In this document: positions 17,929 to 29,744 of the stretch, piece by piece
Numbering within the stretch: position 1 is the stretch's first letter
Layout: the number at the start of each line of letters is the position of its first letter
NCBI RefSeq assembly: GCF_042140125.1
Contig: NZ_CP159473.1
DNA: 64,000 nt
Strand: one strand, 5' to 3'
From: Rhodophyticola sp017644125
Lineage (GTDB): Bacteria > Pseudomonadota > Alphaproteobacteria > Rhodobacterales > Rhodobacteraceae
Notes under the pieces: generated by a model
The model's input: only the letters and a program-made list of their open reading frames with translations
What the model was told of the DNA's origin: nothing
Database searches by the model: none
Made by a program: the position numbers and the translations under genes

Positions 17929-19182
17929 TCAGCGCAGGGCCCGGCCCTTGACGATGGCGTCCTTTCCGAAGCGGTCGCGAATGGCGTCGGCGGCGCGTTC
18001 GGCCTGATAGCGCTTGGCCTGATCGGGATCGAGCAGGTTGCCCGAACGGTCGGCCTGATCCGACGGCACCAGATCGGACAGGCCGACACCGAGCAGGCGG
18101 TAGGGTCTGGTGTGATCGACGGTATCGAAAAGCCCCCGCGCAGTCCGGTAGATACGGTCCGCCATGTGGGTTGCATCGCCCAAAGAGACCCGGCGGGTGA
18201 TCTGCGTGAAATCGGCGCGTTTCAGTTTCAGCGTCACGACCCGCCCCGCGATGGCCTTTGCCTTGGCGCGGGCGGCAACCTTTTCGGTCATGCGCCAGAT
18301 ATGGCCGTCGAGAATATCGGGGTCGGCGATGTCGTCGGAAAACGTGGTTTCGTTGGAAATGCTCTTGACGGCCCTGTCGCGTTTGACACGTCGGGTATCC
18401 TCGCCGCGCGACAGAAAATAAAGCCGGTCGCCCATGGTGCCGAAGCGGTCGGCCAGCGCCTTGCGATCCCATCGCCGCAGATCGGCGAATGTGCGGATCC
18501 CGGCCTTGTCGAGGGAGGCCTGGCCGGCCTGGCCAATGCCCCAGATCATGCGCACCGGTTTGTCCGACAGGAACGCCATCGTTTCGGCCTTGCCGATGAT
18601 GGAGAAGCCGCTTGGTTTGTCGAGATCGGAGGCGAGCTTCGCCAGAAACTTGTTGTGCGAAAGCCCGATGGATCCGGTGATTCCGAGGTCGGCCCGCATC
18701 CGGTTGACCAGCCCGGCCAGCATCGCGGCAGGGGGTTTACCATGGAGCCGCGCGGTTCCGGTGAGGTCCATGAACGCCTCGTCAAGGGAAAGCGGTTCGA
18801 TGGCGGGCGTCATCTCTTCCATCATCGCGCGGATCTGGCGCGACACCTGCGCATAGACCTCCATCCGGCCCCGCACCACGACCGCCTCGGGACAGAGCTT
18901 CAGCGCCTTGAACATCGGCATCGCGGATTTCACCCCCTTGATGCGCGCGATGTAGCAGGCGGTGGAGACCACGCCGCGCTTGCCGCCGCCGATGATCACG
19001 GGCTTGTCGCGCAACTCCGGATTGTCGCGCTTTTCGACCGACGCGTAGAACGCATCGCAATCCATATGGGCGATGGACAGATCGAAAAGCTCGGGATGGG
19101 AGATGATGCGCGGGCGCGCGCAGGCCGGGCAGCGGGTGCCGGTCTCGAACATGGTCAGACAGTCGCGGCAAAGCGCGGGCAT
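17929..19182 (-). CDS. dinB: DNA polymerase IV with N-terminal cysteine motif
   Basis: A 417-residue Y-family translesion polymerase. The catalytic signatures HMDCDAFYASVE (Asp near residue 41) and SLDEAFMD are present, followed by helix-hairpin-helix (IWGIGQAGQASL) and little-finger domains. An extra N-terminal segment carries C5-x2-C8 and C18-x2-C21, a likely zinc knuckle. The C-terminal end does not show an obvious beta-clamp motif beyond the PYRLLGVGLSDL region. It diverges from the SPFH gene. Confidence 0.94.
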   Translation of the reverse strand: MPALCRDCLTMFETGTRCPACARPRIISHPELFDLSIAHMDCDAFYASVEKRDNPELRDKPVIIGGGKRGVVSTACYIARIKGVKSAMPMFKALKLCPEAVVVRGRMEVYAQVSRQIRAMMEEMTPAIEPLSLDEAFMDLTGTARLHGKPPAAMLAGLVNRMRADLGITGSIGLSHNKFLAKLASDLDKPSGFSIIGKAETMAFLSDKPVRMIWGIGQAGQASLDKAGIRTFADLRRWDRKALADRFGTMGDRLYFLSRGEDTRRVKRDRAVKSISNETTFSDDIADPDILDGHIWRMTEKVAARAKAKAIAGRVVTLKLKRADFTQITRRVSLGDATHMADRIYRTARGLFDTVDHTRPYRLLGVGLSDLVPSDQADRSGNLLDPDQAKRYQAERAADAIRDRFGKDAIVKGRALR

Positions 19183-19276
19183 GATGGATCACCCTTGGCA
19201 GACGGGAAGAACATCCGATCTAGGCAAATCTCCCCTCGCAGGCCTATATAGCCGTATGAAACCCGAGGATAACACA

Positions 19277-20170
19277 ATGGATTTTGATCAACTGATTTCG
19301 GAGCTTCTTGGCGGCAATATCGTGATCCTGCTTCTGGCAGGGTTCATCATTCTTTGCATTTTCCTTGGCATTCGGATCGTTCCGCAATCCGAGCAGCATG
19401 TGGTGGAGCGCTTCGGCCGGTTGAAAGCCGTGCTGGGGCCGGGGATCAACTTCATCATCCCGTTTCTGGACCGGGTGGCCCACAAGGTCAGCGTGCTGGA
19501 GCGGCAATTGCCCAATGCGAGCCAGGACGCAATCACCTCGGACAACGTCTTGCTTCAGGTGGAAACCAGCGTGTTCTACCGGGTTCTGGAGCCTGAAAAG
19601 ACCGTCTACCGGATCCGCGATGTGGATGCGGCCATTTCCACCACCGTGGCCGGGATCGTGCGTGCGGAGATTGGCAAGATGGAACTGGACGAGGTCCAGT
19701 CCAACCGGAACCAGCTGATCGAACAGATCAAATCCATGGTCGAGACGGCCGTGAACGATTGGGGGATCGAGGTTACACGCGCCGAGATACTGGATGTGGC
19801 GCTGGATCAGGCCACACGCGACGCGATGTTGCAGCAGCTGAACGCGGAACGCGCGCGGCGTGCGGCCGTGACGGAGGCCGAGGGCAAACGGCGCGCAGTG
19901 GAACTGGCCGCCGATGCGGAGCTCTATGCCGCCCGGCAGGCGGCCGAGGCGCGCCGTGTCGAGGCAGAAGCCGAGGCCTATGCCACGGGGGTCGTGGCCG
20001 AGGCGATCGGCAAAGGCGGTCTGGAAGCGGTGCAGTACAACATCGCGCTGGAACAGGTGAAGGCGATTGCGCAGGTTGCGCAAGGCCAGGGAACACAGAC
20101 GATCGTGGTGCCGGCGGATGCGGTCGATGCCTTCGGCAAGGCGTTTCAGATGCTGAAGGGGCGCGTCTGA
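19277..20170 (+). CDS. SPFH/Band 7 (stomatin-like) membrane protein
   Basis: A 297-residue protein with one N-terminal membrane segment (about residues 12-32), an SPFH domain beginning IVPQSEQHVVERFGR, and a long Ala/Glu/Arg-rich coiled coil (about residues 195-260). This is the QmcA/stomatin layout: homo-oligomeric membrane scaffolds partnered with NfeD proteins. GAGG at 19265-19268 favours the ATG at 19277; an ATG at 19256 would add seven residues. It overlaps the NfeD-like gene by one base. Confidence 0.92.
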   Translation: MDFDQLISELLGGNIVILLLAGFIILCIFLGIRIVPQSEQHVVERFGRLKAVLGPGINFIIPFLDRVAHKVSVLERQLPNASQDAITSDNVLLQVETSVFYRVLEPEKTVYRIRDVDAAISTTVAGIVRAEIGKMELDEVQSNRNQLIEQIKSMVETAVNDWGIEVTRAEILDVALDQATRDAMLQQLNAERARRAAVTEAEGKRRAVELAADAELYAARQAAEARRVEAEAEAYATGVVAEAIGKGGLEAVQYNIALEQVKAIAQVAQGQGTQTIVVPADAVDAFGKAFQMLKGRV

Positions 20171-20454
20171 TGTGGGGCGAATGGTGGGCCTGGATGGCGG
20201 CGGCCCTGATCCTCGCCGTGGGCGAGGTTCTGCTCCCGTCTTTCGTGTTGCTGGGTTTCGCCATCGGCGCGGCGGTCTTGGGACTTATCCTGCTGGTCGG
20301 CGGGCCGCTGGCCTTGTGGCTTTCGGCCTCCATCCCGGTGATGCTGCTGGCTTTCGCAGTGACGTCGCTGATTGCGTGGCTTTTGCTGAGGCGGTTCATC
20401 GGTCTGCGTTACGGGCCGGTGAAAACCTTCGATCACGACATCAATGACAATTGA
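20170..20454 (+). CDS. NfeD-like membrane protein
   Basis: A 94-residue protein with about three membrane helices and a short C-terminal tail. It matches the short NfeD1b/YbbK partner type that is always coupled to an SPFH gene. Its start overlaps the SPFH stop (TGATG), so the two are co-translated and probably act as one membrane complex. Confidence 0.85.
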   Translation: MWGEWWAWMAAALILAVGEVLLPSFVLLGFAIGAAVLGLILLVGGPLALWLSASIPVMLLAFAVTSLIAWLLLRRFIGLRYGPVKTFDHDINDN

Positions 20455-20511
20455 CGCCGCGCTGCCGCGCGGGCCCTGCTGATCGGGACAACCTTCGGTG
20501 GCGCCTCCGGC

Positions 20512-21228
20512 TCAGCTGTTGGGTGCCCTTGCCTGGGGCGAGTTCATTTCGGCGGTAATGGACTGTGCGGCGCCCCTTGGGTCCGCCGATTGCCAGACGG
20601 GCCGCCCCAAAACGATATGATCGGCCCCGTCCGCAATGGCCTCGGCAGGTGTCGCGACACGTTTCTGATCGCCCAGATCGGACCCGAACGGGCGGACGCC
20701 CGGCGTGACGATCAACCGGCCTGCCGCCTCCGGCAGCGCGCGGATCAGCCGGGCCTCCTGCGGCGAGGCGATGACACCGTCGGCGCCCGCGTCAAGGGCA
20801 CGGCCTGCGCGGTCAACCACCAGATCCGGGATCTCGCCGGAGCGGATCAGGCAGGCATCCAGATCGGCCCGGTCAAGCGAGGTCAGCACCGTGACCGCAA
20901 GGATCTTGAGCTCCGTGCCCGAAGCGCCCTCCTTGGCGGCGCGGACCACATGCGGGTCGCCGTGAACGGTCAGGAAATCCAGGTCGAAGCGCGCCAGCCG
21001 GCTGACCGCCGCCTCGATGGTGGCGGAGATATCGAAGAGCTTCATGTCGAGGAAGATACGCTTTCCGTGATCCTGTATCAGTTCATTGGCAAGACCCAGC
21101 CCGCCCGTTGCCAGCATGCCGAGGCCGATCTTGTAGAACCCCACCGCATCGCCGATCTCCTCGGCCAGTCTGAGGCCCGAGAGCGCATCGGGCACATCCA
21201 GGGCAACGATCAGTCTGTCATCGGTCAC
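20512..21228 (-). CDS. pyrF: Orotidine 5'-phosphate decarboxylase
   Basis: A 238-residue enzyme converting OMP to UMP. The catalytic segment reads LDMKLFDISATI (the family D-x-K-x-x-D), and the phosphate-binding end is TPGVRPFG and IVLGRPVW. The ATG at 21228 starts VALDVPDA within ten residues, as usual for the family. It stands alone and converges with the NfeD-like gene. Confidence 0.95.
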   Translation of the reverse strand: MTDDRLIVALDVPDALSGLRLAEEIGDAVGFYKIGLGMLATGGLGLANELIQDHGKRIFLDMKLFDISATIEAAVSRLARFDLDFLTVHGDPHVVRAAKEGASGTELKILAVTVLTSLDRADLDACLIRSGEIPDLVVDRAGRALDAGADGVIASPQEARLIRALPEAAGRLIVTPGVRPFGSDLGDQKRVATPAEAIADGADHIVLGRPVWQSADPRGAAQSITAEMNSPQARAPNS

Positions 21229-21559
21229 GATTGGTCCCCCCGTTTGGTTTCGGTCCGGTGATTACGGGCAGCGGCGGGGCCTGTCCATCGGGTTGGCCGA
21301 AAAATACCCGGATCTCGGGGGTGACGGCCGAGATCCGGGCCAGTTGGAAAGCCCGGCTGTGCTGAGGGCCGGGCCTTGGTGGATGCACGCGACCGGAACA
21401 GGGCCGCGCGCATCCTGAGCGAACTCCTCGATACACCTGCAGGGCTGCAAATTCGGTGCATCTTCGGAGCCGCTACTCGGGTGCGCCTTCAGTGCCTTCA
21501 TGGGACGGGCGAAGAGAGCGGAGGGTTCAATCTTTTCTGGAACCGGCGGGAGGAGATCT
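21229..21559. other. Intergenic, no gene seen
   Basis: No convincing gene is seen in these 331 bases. They carry the upstream region of pyrF (minus strand) and the probable eroded 3' half of the WYL-type regulator, which I could not recover in any frame. Confidence 0.5.
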
Positions 21560-21919
21560 TCAGATCGCCCCAATCGGCCTGTGGAATGGGCATTTCGGGA
21601 CGCCGGTCATCGGTGACGGAACAGGTTTGGCCGCCAAAGCCAGCGCCCCGGCCTCGGAAAAATTCAGGTCGGTCAGGCGGGCCCGGTTGTTGAACCCGAA
21701 CTCTATGCCGCCCCGATTGCCCCGATGCACGATGATCGGCAGGCCCGCTTCGGTCATCGCATCGACATCGCGCAGGATGGCGCGTGGCGCGCCCTCCAGT
21801 TCCCTTGCCAATTGCTTCGAGGTCTTCCGGCCAACGGGATCTGCCGGGCCTTTGCCCTGCCCCTCCCTCGCCGATTGTCCCGCGCGGGCCTTGGCAAGCG
21901 GGCCGGTCTGGCGCAGCAT
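21560..21919 (-). pseudogene. Remnant of a WYL/YafY-type transcriptional regulator
   Basis: The minus-strand frame carries ARELEGAPRAILRDVDAMTE and then AGLPIIVHRGNRGGIEFGF. This is the end of the helix-turn-helix and the start of the middle domain of a YafY-like regulator. The first half of the DNA-binding domain and the whole WYL sensor domain are missing: upstream codons do not match, and the frame stops after about 35 more residues. The nearest start (21919) is six bases from the divergent gene at 21926, leaving no room for control regions. It reads as a decayed gene. Confidence 0.6.
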
Positions 21920-21925
21920 GTGTGG

Positions 21926-22444
21926 ATGGTGCGCAGGAAAGACGATATTCAAAGGGCATTGACCGCATTTGACGGGCGGCGCGTCGCGCCATTGAAGGAT
22001 GCTGTCGGCCTGCCCCTGACCCCGGAGGCGGAGACCGCCATTCTGGATGCGTTGGCCGGGCCGGATCAGGTGGGGGCCACATGGATGGTCAAGGCGCTGG
22101 CCGAGGCCGGGCGCCTGTCGGAGGCGCAACTGGCGGAGGCCTTCGCCAATTTTCCGAAACTGACGGAGCCGGACGCGATCCTGCATCTGCTGCAATCGGT
22201 GCAATATGCGCCCGGAGCGGCGGAACCCTATCTGCCTGATTTCGTGCGATTGGCCGGGTCTGACAAGCTTTTTCTGCGGGTGTGGACCTTCGATGCCTAT
22301 TGCCGGGTCGCGGCCCTGAATGGACCGATGGCGGATGTGACAGCCCGTATCGAACAGGGCCTGACAGATCGCTCCAAGGCAATGCAGGCGCGCGCCCGGG
22401 CGCTGGCGCGGGAATTTGGCGTGAAAGTGCAGCAGAAATCTTGA
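21926..22444 (+). CDS. Conserved hypothetical protein upstream of clpB
   Basis: A 172-residue soluble, alpha-helical protein starting MVRRKDDIQRALTAF. No catalytic motif is visible. The regular helical pattern (LLQSVQYAP, RIEQGLTDRSKAMQARARAL) hints at a HEAT-like adaptor. The exact start is unsure because no good ribosome site precedes 21926. Its stop codon lies inside the -35 element of the clpB promoter. Confidence 0.6.
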   Translation: MVRRKDDIQRALTAFDGRRVAPLKDAVGLPLTPEAETAILDALAGPDQVGATWMVKALAEAGRLSEAQLAEAFANFPKLTEPDAILHLLQSVQYAPGAAEPYLPDFVRLAGSDKLFLRVWTFDAYCRVAALNGPMADVTARIEQGLTDRSKAMQARARALAREFGVKVQQKS

Positions 22445-22468
22445 GATCGCGTCGACGATTTCCCATCT
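22440..22468 (+). promoter_or_regulatory. Predicted RpoH (sigma-32) heat-shock promoter of clpB
   Basis: CTTGAGA at 22440-22446 and TCCCATCT at 22461-22468, with 14 bases between them, fit the sigma-32 consensus (CTTGAAA, about 11-15 bases, CCCCATNT). The transcript would start near 22475, about 70 bases before the clpB ATG. The -35 box overlaps the stop codon of the upstream gene. Confidence 0.75.
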
Positions 22469-22545
22469 AGGATTGGAGGCTTGCGACGACCCCGTGCCGC
22501 ATCAGGGCGGGGCAGAGGCAGGCGCTTTTGAGAAGGAGAGACGTG

Positions 22546-25161
<2,616 letters not shown>

Positions 25162-25180
25162 ATCCCGCGGAGGTTGACAG

Positions 25181-25216
25181 AAAAGCGCCCCCCGCCGGTC
25201 AGGCGGGGGGCGCTTT
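25181..25216 (+). terminator. Rho-independent terminator between clpB and fasciclin gene
   Basis: AAAAGCGCCCCCCGCC, a five-base loop, and the complementary arm ending CGCTTT form a very stable hairpin flanked by A and T runs. It serves the convergent clpB and fasciclin transcripts. Confidence 0.85.
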
Positions 25217-25237
25217 CCATTATGCCTTGGTCGTAAA

Positions 25238-25747
25238 TCAGTGGGGCAGCAGAACCGCGTCGATCAGATGCACCACGCCGTTGGAGGCGATGATATCCGC
25301 AGTCGTCACGTTCACCGAGTTGTTCAGCATCACGCCACCGCCCGTGCCGTCGGCACGCAGGAAATCGCCCTGAACGGTCGGAATACGGCCGCGCTGTCCG
25401 ACGATCGCTTCGGCGGGATAGCTGGCGGGCGAGACGTGATAGGTGAGGATCGAGACCAGCTGATCGCGGTTTTCCGGCCGCAGCAGGCTCTCGATGGTCC
25501 CGGCAGGCAGCGCCGCGAAAGCGTCATTCGTGGGCGCGAAAACCGTGAACGGTCCAGGCCCGGACAGCGTTTCGGCAAGACCGGCCTCGGTCACCGCGGT
25601 GACCAGTGTGGACAGATCGGGCGTGGCAACGGCCAGATCCACGATCGTGGCGGATTGCGCGCGCGCGACCGCGGGAACAAGTGCGGCACCCGCGGCGGCG
25701 GCGGTGAGTGCGACCGGAGCGGTCGTGAGGAATTGACGGCGAAGCAT
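25238..25747 (-). CDS. Fasciclin-domain protein with Tat-like signal
   Basis: A 169-residue exported protein. Residues 1-31 form a signal with RRQFL and a cut after ARAQ, which suggests Tat export. A single FAS1 domain follows, with FTVFAPTNDAFAALPAG and the conserved YHV. Such proteins mediate adhesion or surface contacts. GGAAGG precedes the ATG at 25747. It lies downstream of a paralogue in the same direction. Confidence 0.88.
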   Translation of the reverse strand: MLRRQFLTTAPVALTAAAAGAALVPAVARAQSATIVDLAVATPDLSTLVTAVTEAGLAETLSGPGPFTVFAPTNDAFAALPAGTIESLLRPENRDQLVSILTYHVSPASYPAEAIVGQRGRIPTVQGDFLRADGTGGGVMLNNSVNVTTADIIASNGVVHLIDAVLLPH

Positions 25748-25840
25748 GGTTGTTTTCCTTCCCTGTGTATCGAAGTCGTGTTGTGCAAATGTGGACAGCG
25801 GCACACTATGCCGCTGTCCGGTCGAGCAAGGAGATGGGCC

Positions 25841-26323
25841 TTACATCTCGGGGATGATCACCGTGTCGATCACGTGGATCACGCCGTTGGAGGCTTCGAT
25901 GTCGGCAGTCACGACATTGGCGCCATTCACGGTCACACCACCTTCGGTGCCGATCGTCAGGTCACCGCCCTGAACGGTCGTCGCGGTCATGCCGTCGCTG
26001 AGATCGGTCGACATGACTGCACCCGGAACGACGTGATAGGTCAGGATTGCCACGAGCTGATCGCGGTTTTCTTCCAGAAGAAGCGTATCTACCGTGCCCT
26101 CAGGCAGCGCGGCAAACGCATCATCGGTGGGTGCGAACACAGTGAAGGGCCCTTCGCCTTTCAACGTGTCCACGAGGCCCGCCGCTTCGACGGCGGCAAC
26201 AAGCGTGGTGAAGGAACCTGCGCCAACGGCGGTGTCGACGATGTCCATGGAATGGCTATCTGCGAATGCCGGTGCGGCCAAGGCGGTTGATGCCACGAGG
26301 GCCAGCAGGGTACGTCTCATCAT
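25841..26323 (-). CDS. Fasciclin-domain secreted protein
   Basis: A 160-residue protein with a Sec signal (cut after AFA before DSHS) and one FAS1 domain: FTVFAPTDDAFAALPEG, YHVVPG, and NGVIHVIDTVIIP at the end. GGGAGA lies seven bases before the ATG at 26323. It is a paralogue of the next gene downstream (25238-25747), so the pair arose by tandem duplication. Confidence 0.9.
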   Translation of the reverse strand: MMRRTLLALVASTALAAPAFADSHSMDIVDTAVGAGSFTTLVAAVEAAGLVDTLKGEGPFTVFAPTDDAFAALPEGTVDTLLLEENRDQLVAILTYHVVPGAVMSTDLSDGMTATTVQGGDLTIGTEGGVTVNGANVVTADIEASNGVIHVIDTVIIPEM

Positions 26324-26578
26324 CTTAGTGTCTCCCATAAGATCGAACGGGTGTTGTCCCGCGCTTTGCCAGATGGAAGCGTTTCGACGCGCGGCAAGAT
26401 AAGCGATCCGTTGCCGGCGGGCTTGACGAACAGGGATTCGGCCCTAAGCCGCCGTGGTTAACGAAATCCAGTAAAACTGATGTTATCGGGCGTTATCTTT
26501 GGTGAGGCGATCAGGTCGTCTTTACTTGCCTCGGCCCCCTCGATGGGAAAGATGATCTGATGAACGCTGGAGGGGTGT

Positions 26579-28066
26579 ATGACCTGGTATCTTGAAGCGA
26601 TGGCGCTGGCTTTCTGGCTGGTGATCGGTCTCGGCGTGCTGATCGTCCTTGTCGTGGGCGTGCTCGACCGGCTCCAGAAAAGCGACGCGATCCGGCGCAA
26701 TTATCCCGTGATCGGCCGGTTCCGCGGGTTGTTCACCACCTTGGGCGAATTCTTCCGGCAGTACTTCTTCGCGATGGACCGTGAAGAGCTTCCCTTCAAC
26801 CGGGCGCAGCGGGATTGGGTGAAACACGCGGCCGAGGGCGGCAGCAACACGCTTGCCTTCGGATCGACCCGGAACATCAGTGTGGTGGGGACGCCGCTTT
26901 TCACACCTGACCCGTTTCCGCCGCTGGACGACCAATTCGCCAAATCCGAGCCGATGGAGATCGGGCCGCATGCCCGCATTCCCTTCATGGCCCGATCGTT
27001 CTTCAACATTTCGGGCATGAGCTATGGTGCGATTTCGCAGCCGGCGGTTCGCGCGCTGAGCCGTGGCGCGCGCGAGGCAGGCATGTGGATGAACACGGGC
27101 GAGGGCGGTCTGTCGCCCTATCATCTGGAAGGCGGGGCCGACATCGTCTTTCAGATCGGCACCGCCAAATACGGGGTGCGGGATGCGGACGGAAATCTCG
27201 ACGACGAGAAACTGCGGGCGATTGCCGAAAAGCCCGAGGTGAAGATGTTCGAACTGAAGCTGGCGCAGGGGGCCAAGCCGGGCAAGGGCGGCATTCTGCC
27301 CGCCGCGAAGATCACGCCGGAGATCGCCGAGATCCGTGGCATCAGCGCCGGGCAGGACAGCCTGTCGCCGAACCGGCACAAGGAGATCCGCAACTTTGCC
27401 GATCTGCTGGATATGGTCGGCCATATTCGTGACGTCACCGGCAAGCCCGTGGGCATAAAGACGGTCATGGGCGGTCTGGAGCCGTTCCGGGAACTGTTCG
27501 ACCTGATCAACGAGCGGGGCGCGGAAACCGCGCCGGATTTCATCACCCTTGACGGAGGGGAGGGCGGCACCGGCGCCTCTCCCATGCCGCTGATGGATCT
27601 TGTGGGGATGTCGATCCGCGAGGCGCTGCCGCTTCTGACCGATCTGCGCAACAGGGCCGGTCTGAAAGACCGCATCCGCATCGTTGCATCGGGCAAGCTG
27701 GTCAATCCGGGCGATGTGGCCTGGGCGCTGGCGGCAGGTGCGGATTTTGTAACATCGGCGCGCGGTTTCATGTTCTCGCTTGGCTGCATTCAGGCGCTCA
27801 AATGTAACAAGAACACCTGCCCGACCGGCATCACGACCCATGATCCGCGCTTTCAGGCCGGTCTGGTCGTCGAAGACAAGGACAAGCGCGTCGCAATGTA
27901 CGGCAAATCCATCGTCAAGGAAGTCGAGACGATTGCCCATTCGGTCGGCGTGTCTGAGCCGCGCCTGCTGCGCCGCCGGCATGTACGGCTTGTCCAGCCG
28001 GATGGCACGTCAATCCCGATGAACGAATTGTTCCCGACAGATCGCGCGCCGCAAACAGTTTCGTGA
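26579..28066 (+). CDS. FMN-binding glutamate synthase-like membrane protein
   Basis: A 495-residue protein with one N-terminal membrane segment (residues 7-28) and a glutamate synthase central/FMN domain. The FMN region GGEGGTGASP and the iron-sulfur Cys set C-x5-C-x4-C in LGCIQALKCNKNTCPTGI are intact. The glutaminase domain of true GltB is absent, so it is a stand-alone FMN/Fe-S oxidoreductase of unknown substrate. It is monocistronic, 255 bases from the divergent fasciclin gene. Confidence 0.88.
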   Translation: MTWYLEAMALAFWLVIGLGVLIVLVVGVLDRLQKSDAIRRNYPVIGRFRGLFTTLGEFFRQYFFAMDREELPFNRAQRDWVKHAAEGGSNTLAFGSTRNISVVGTPLFTPDPFPPLDDQFAKSEPMEIGPHARIPFMARSFFNISGMSYGAISQPAVRALSRGAREAGMWMNTGEGGLSPYHLEGGADIVFQIGTAKYGVRDADGNLDDEKLRAIAEKPEVKMFELKLAQGAKPGKGGILPAAKITPEIAEIRGISAGQDSLSPNRHKEIRNFADLLDMVGHIRDVTGKPVGIKTVMGGLEPFRELFDLINERGAETAPDFITLDGGEGGTGASPMPLMDLVGMSIREALPLLTDLRNRAGLKDRIRIVASGKLVNPGDVAWALAAGADFVTSARGFMFSLGCIQALKCNKNTCPTGITTHDPRFQAGLVVEDKDKRVAMYGKSIVKEVETIAHSVGVSEPRLLRRRHVRLVQPDGTSIPMNELFPTDRAPQTVS

Positions 28067-28137
28067 GGTCGCATGCTTTGGCTTGGGCGCGCGCCATGTT
28101 TTAGGGCAGTGTGCCGCCAAACAAGACGGAGACTGAC

Positions 28138-29040
28138 ATGGCCGGACGATATCGCTCCCCGCTCACACGGGATGATGTGACACCCAAAAGCCTCTATCTG
28201 AACCGTCGCCAGATCATGGCCGGCAGCGGGGCGCTGTTGGGGGCCGGGCTGATCGGCGGCCGCGCACAGGCGCAGGACCTGCAGCCCAACAGCTGGGAAG
28301 AGATCACTAACTACAACAATTTCTACGAGTTCGGCACGGGCAAGGACGACCCCGCCCGAAACGCACATATGATGACGACAGAGCCCTGGTCGATCCAGAT
28401 CGACGGTCTGGTCGACAATCCCGGCACCTACTCCTTTGCCGAGATCATGGAGGGGATGACCGTCGAGGAACGGATCTACCGCCTGCGCTGCGTCGAGGCG
28501 TGGTCGATGGTGGTGCCGTGGAACGGGTTCGAGCTGGCCGATTTGCTGGAGCGGGTCGGTGTGCAGGCCGGGGCCCGTTACGTGGCCTTCGAAACGCTGA
28601 ACCGGCCCGAGGAGATGCCCGGCCTCCGCTTCCCGGTTCTGGAATGGCCCTATCGGGAAGGCTTGCGGCTGGACGAGGCGATGCATCCGCTGACGATCCT
28701 GGCGACCGGGCTCTACGGAGAGCCGATGCCGAACCAGAACGGCGCGCCGATCCGTCTGGTGGTGCCCTGGAAGTACGGCTTCAAGTCGATCAAGAGCATT
28801 GTCCGCATCACCCTGACTGAAGAGCAGCCGCCGGCAAGCTGGAACATGGCGCAGCCGCGGGAATACGGCTTCTACAGCAATGTGAACCCGAACGTGGATC
28901 ACCCCCGCTGGTCGCAAGCGACGGAGCGGCGGATCGGCGGTGGCCTGTTTGCGACGCGACAGGACACATTGATGTTCAACGGCTACGAGGACGAGGTTGC
29001 CGGTCTTTACGAAGGCATGGATCTTGCGGAGTTCTTTTGA
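28138..29040 (+). CDS. msrP: Protein-methionine-sulfoxide reductase catalytic subunit MsrP
   Basis: A 300-residue periplasmic molybdopterin enzyme that repairs oxidised methionines in exported proteins. A Tat signal with NRRQIMAGSG is at residues 22-31. The molybdenum-binding Cys is in RLRCVEAWSM. The ATG at 28138 with GGAG upstream is preferred over the GTG at 28111. It is coupled to msrQ, which supplies electrons. Confidence 0.93.
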   Translation: MAGRYRSPLTRDDVTPKSLYLNRRQIMAGSGALLGAGLIGGRAQAQDLQPNSWEEITNYNNFYEFGTGKDDPARNAHMMTTEPWSIQIDGLVDNPGTYSFAEIMEGMTVEERIYRLRCVEAWSMVVPWNGFELADLLERVGVQAGARYVAFETLNRPEEMPGLRFPVLEWPYREGLRLDEAMHPLTILATGLYGEPMPNQNGAPIRLVVPWKYGFKSIKSIVRITLTEEQPPASWNMAQPREYGFYSNVNPNVDHPRWSQATERRIGGGLFATRQDTLMFNGYEDEVAGLYEGMDLAEFF

Positions 29041-29744
29041 GCGGCTCGGCGGCTGCCGGGTCCGCCCGCGATCGTGACGCGGGAAACCCGACCGTGCCGG
29101 CGGATGCATCCGGACGGCCCGGTGGCCGCCGGTCGAAGATGATTGTCGAGACCGTCAACCGCGTGCTGCGGCGCGTGCCGCCATGGGCGATCTATGCCGC
29201 GGCCGCGCTTTGGGCGGCCTGGATGTTTTATCTGGGTGCGACCGGAGGACTGGGCGTGGAGCCGATCGAGGCGCTTGAACACGCCTATGGGGAGCGGGCA
29301 CTGCAATTGATCGTCCTTGGGCTGGCCGTCACCCCGCTCAGACGATTTCTGGGGATCAACCTGATCAGGTTCCGCAGGGCGATCGGCGTCACGGCGTTTT
29401 TCCTGGTACTGGCCCATTTCGCGGTCTGGGCGGTGCTGGACGTGCAAAGCGTAAGCCGGATCTGGGCCGATATCGTGAAGCGACCCTATGTGACCATCGG
29501 CATGGCGGCCTTTGCCCTGCTGATCCCGCTGGCTGTGACGTCGAACAACCTGTCGGTACGGCGACTGGGCGCGGCGGCCTGGCGTCGGCTCCATATGCTC
29601 GTTTATCCGGCGGCCCTCCTTGGGTCGGTGCACTACGTCTGGCTTGCCAAGGGCTTCCAGCTGGAGCCGATGATCTATCTGGGCCTGATCCTGCTGCTCA
29701 TTACCCTGCGCTTTCCCGCCCTGCAGGCGCGACTCGCCAGCTAG
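29037..29744 (+). CDS. msrQ: Heme-binding membrane subunit MsrQ
   Basis: A ferric-reductase-like membrane protein with five or six helices and conserved His residues (LAHFAVW, RRLHMLVYPA, SVHYVW) that bind heme b. It passes electrons from the respiratory chain to MsrP. The TTG at 29037 overlaps the msrP stop and has GGAG five bases upstream, giving 235 residues with a 34-residue hydrophilic extension. The ATG at 29139 would give the usual 201 residues but has a weak ribosome site. Both are possible. Confidence 0.9.
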   Translation: MSGSAAAGSARDRDAGNPTVPADASGRPGGRRSKMIVETVNRVLRRVPPWAIYAAAALWAAWMFYLGATGGLGVEPIEALEHAYGERALQLIVLGLAVTPLRRFLGINLIRFRRAIGVTAFFLVLAHFAVWAVLDVQSVSRIWADIVKRPYVTIGMAAFALLIPLAVTSNNLSVRRLGAAAWRRLHMLVYPAALLGSVHYVWLAKGFQLEPMIYLGLILLLITLRFPALQARLAS

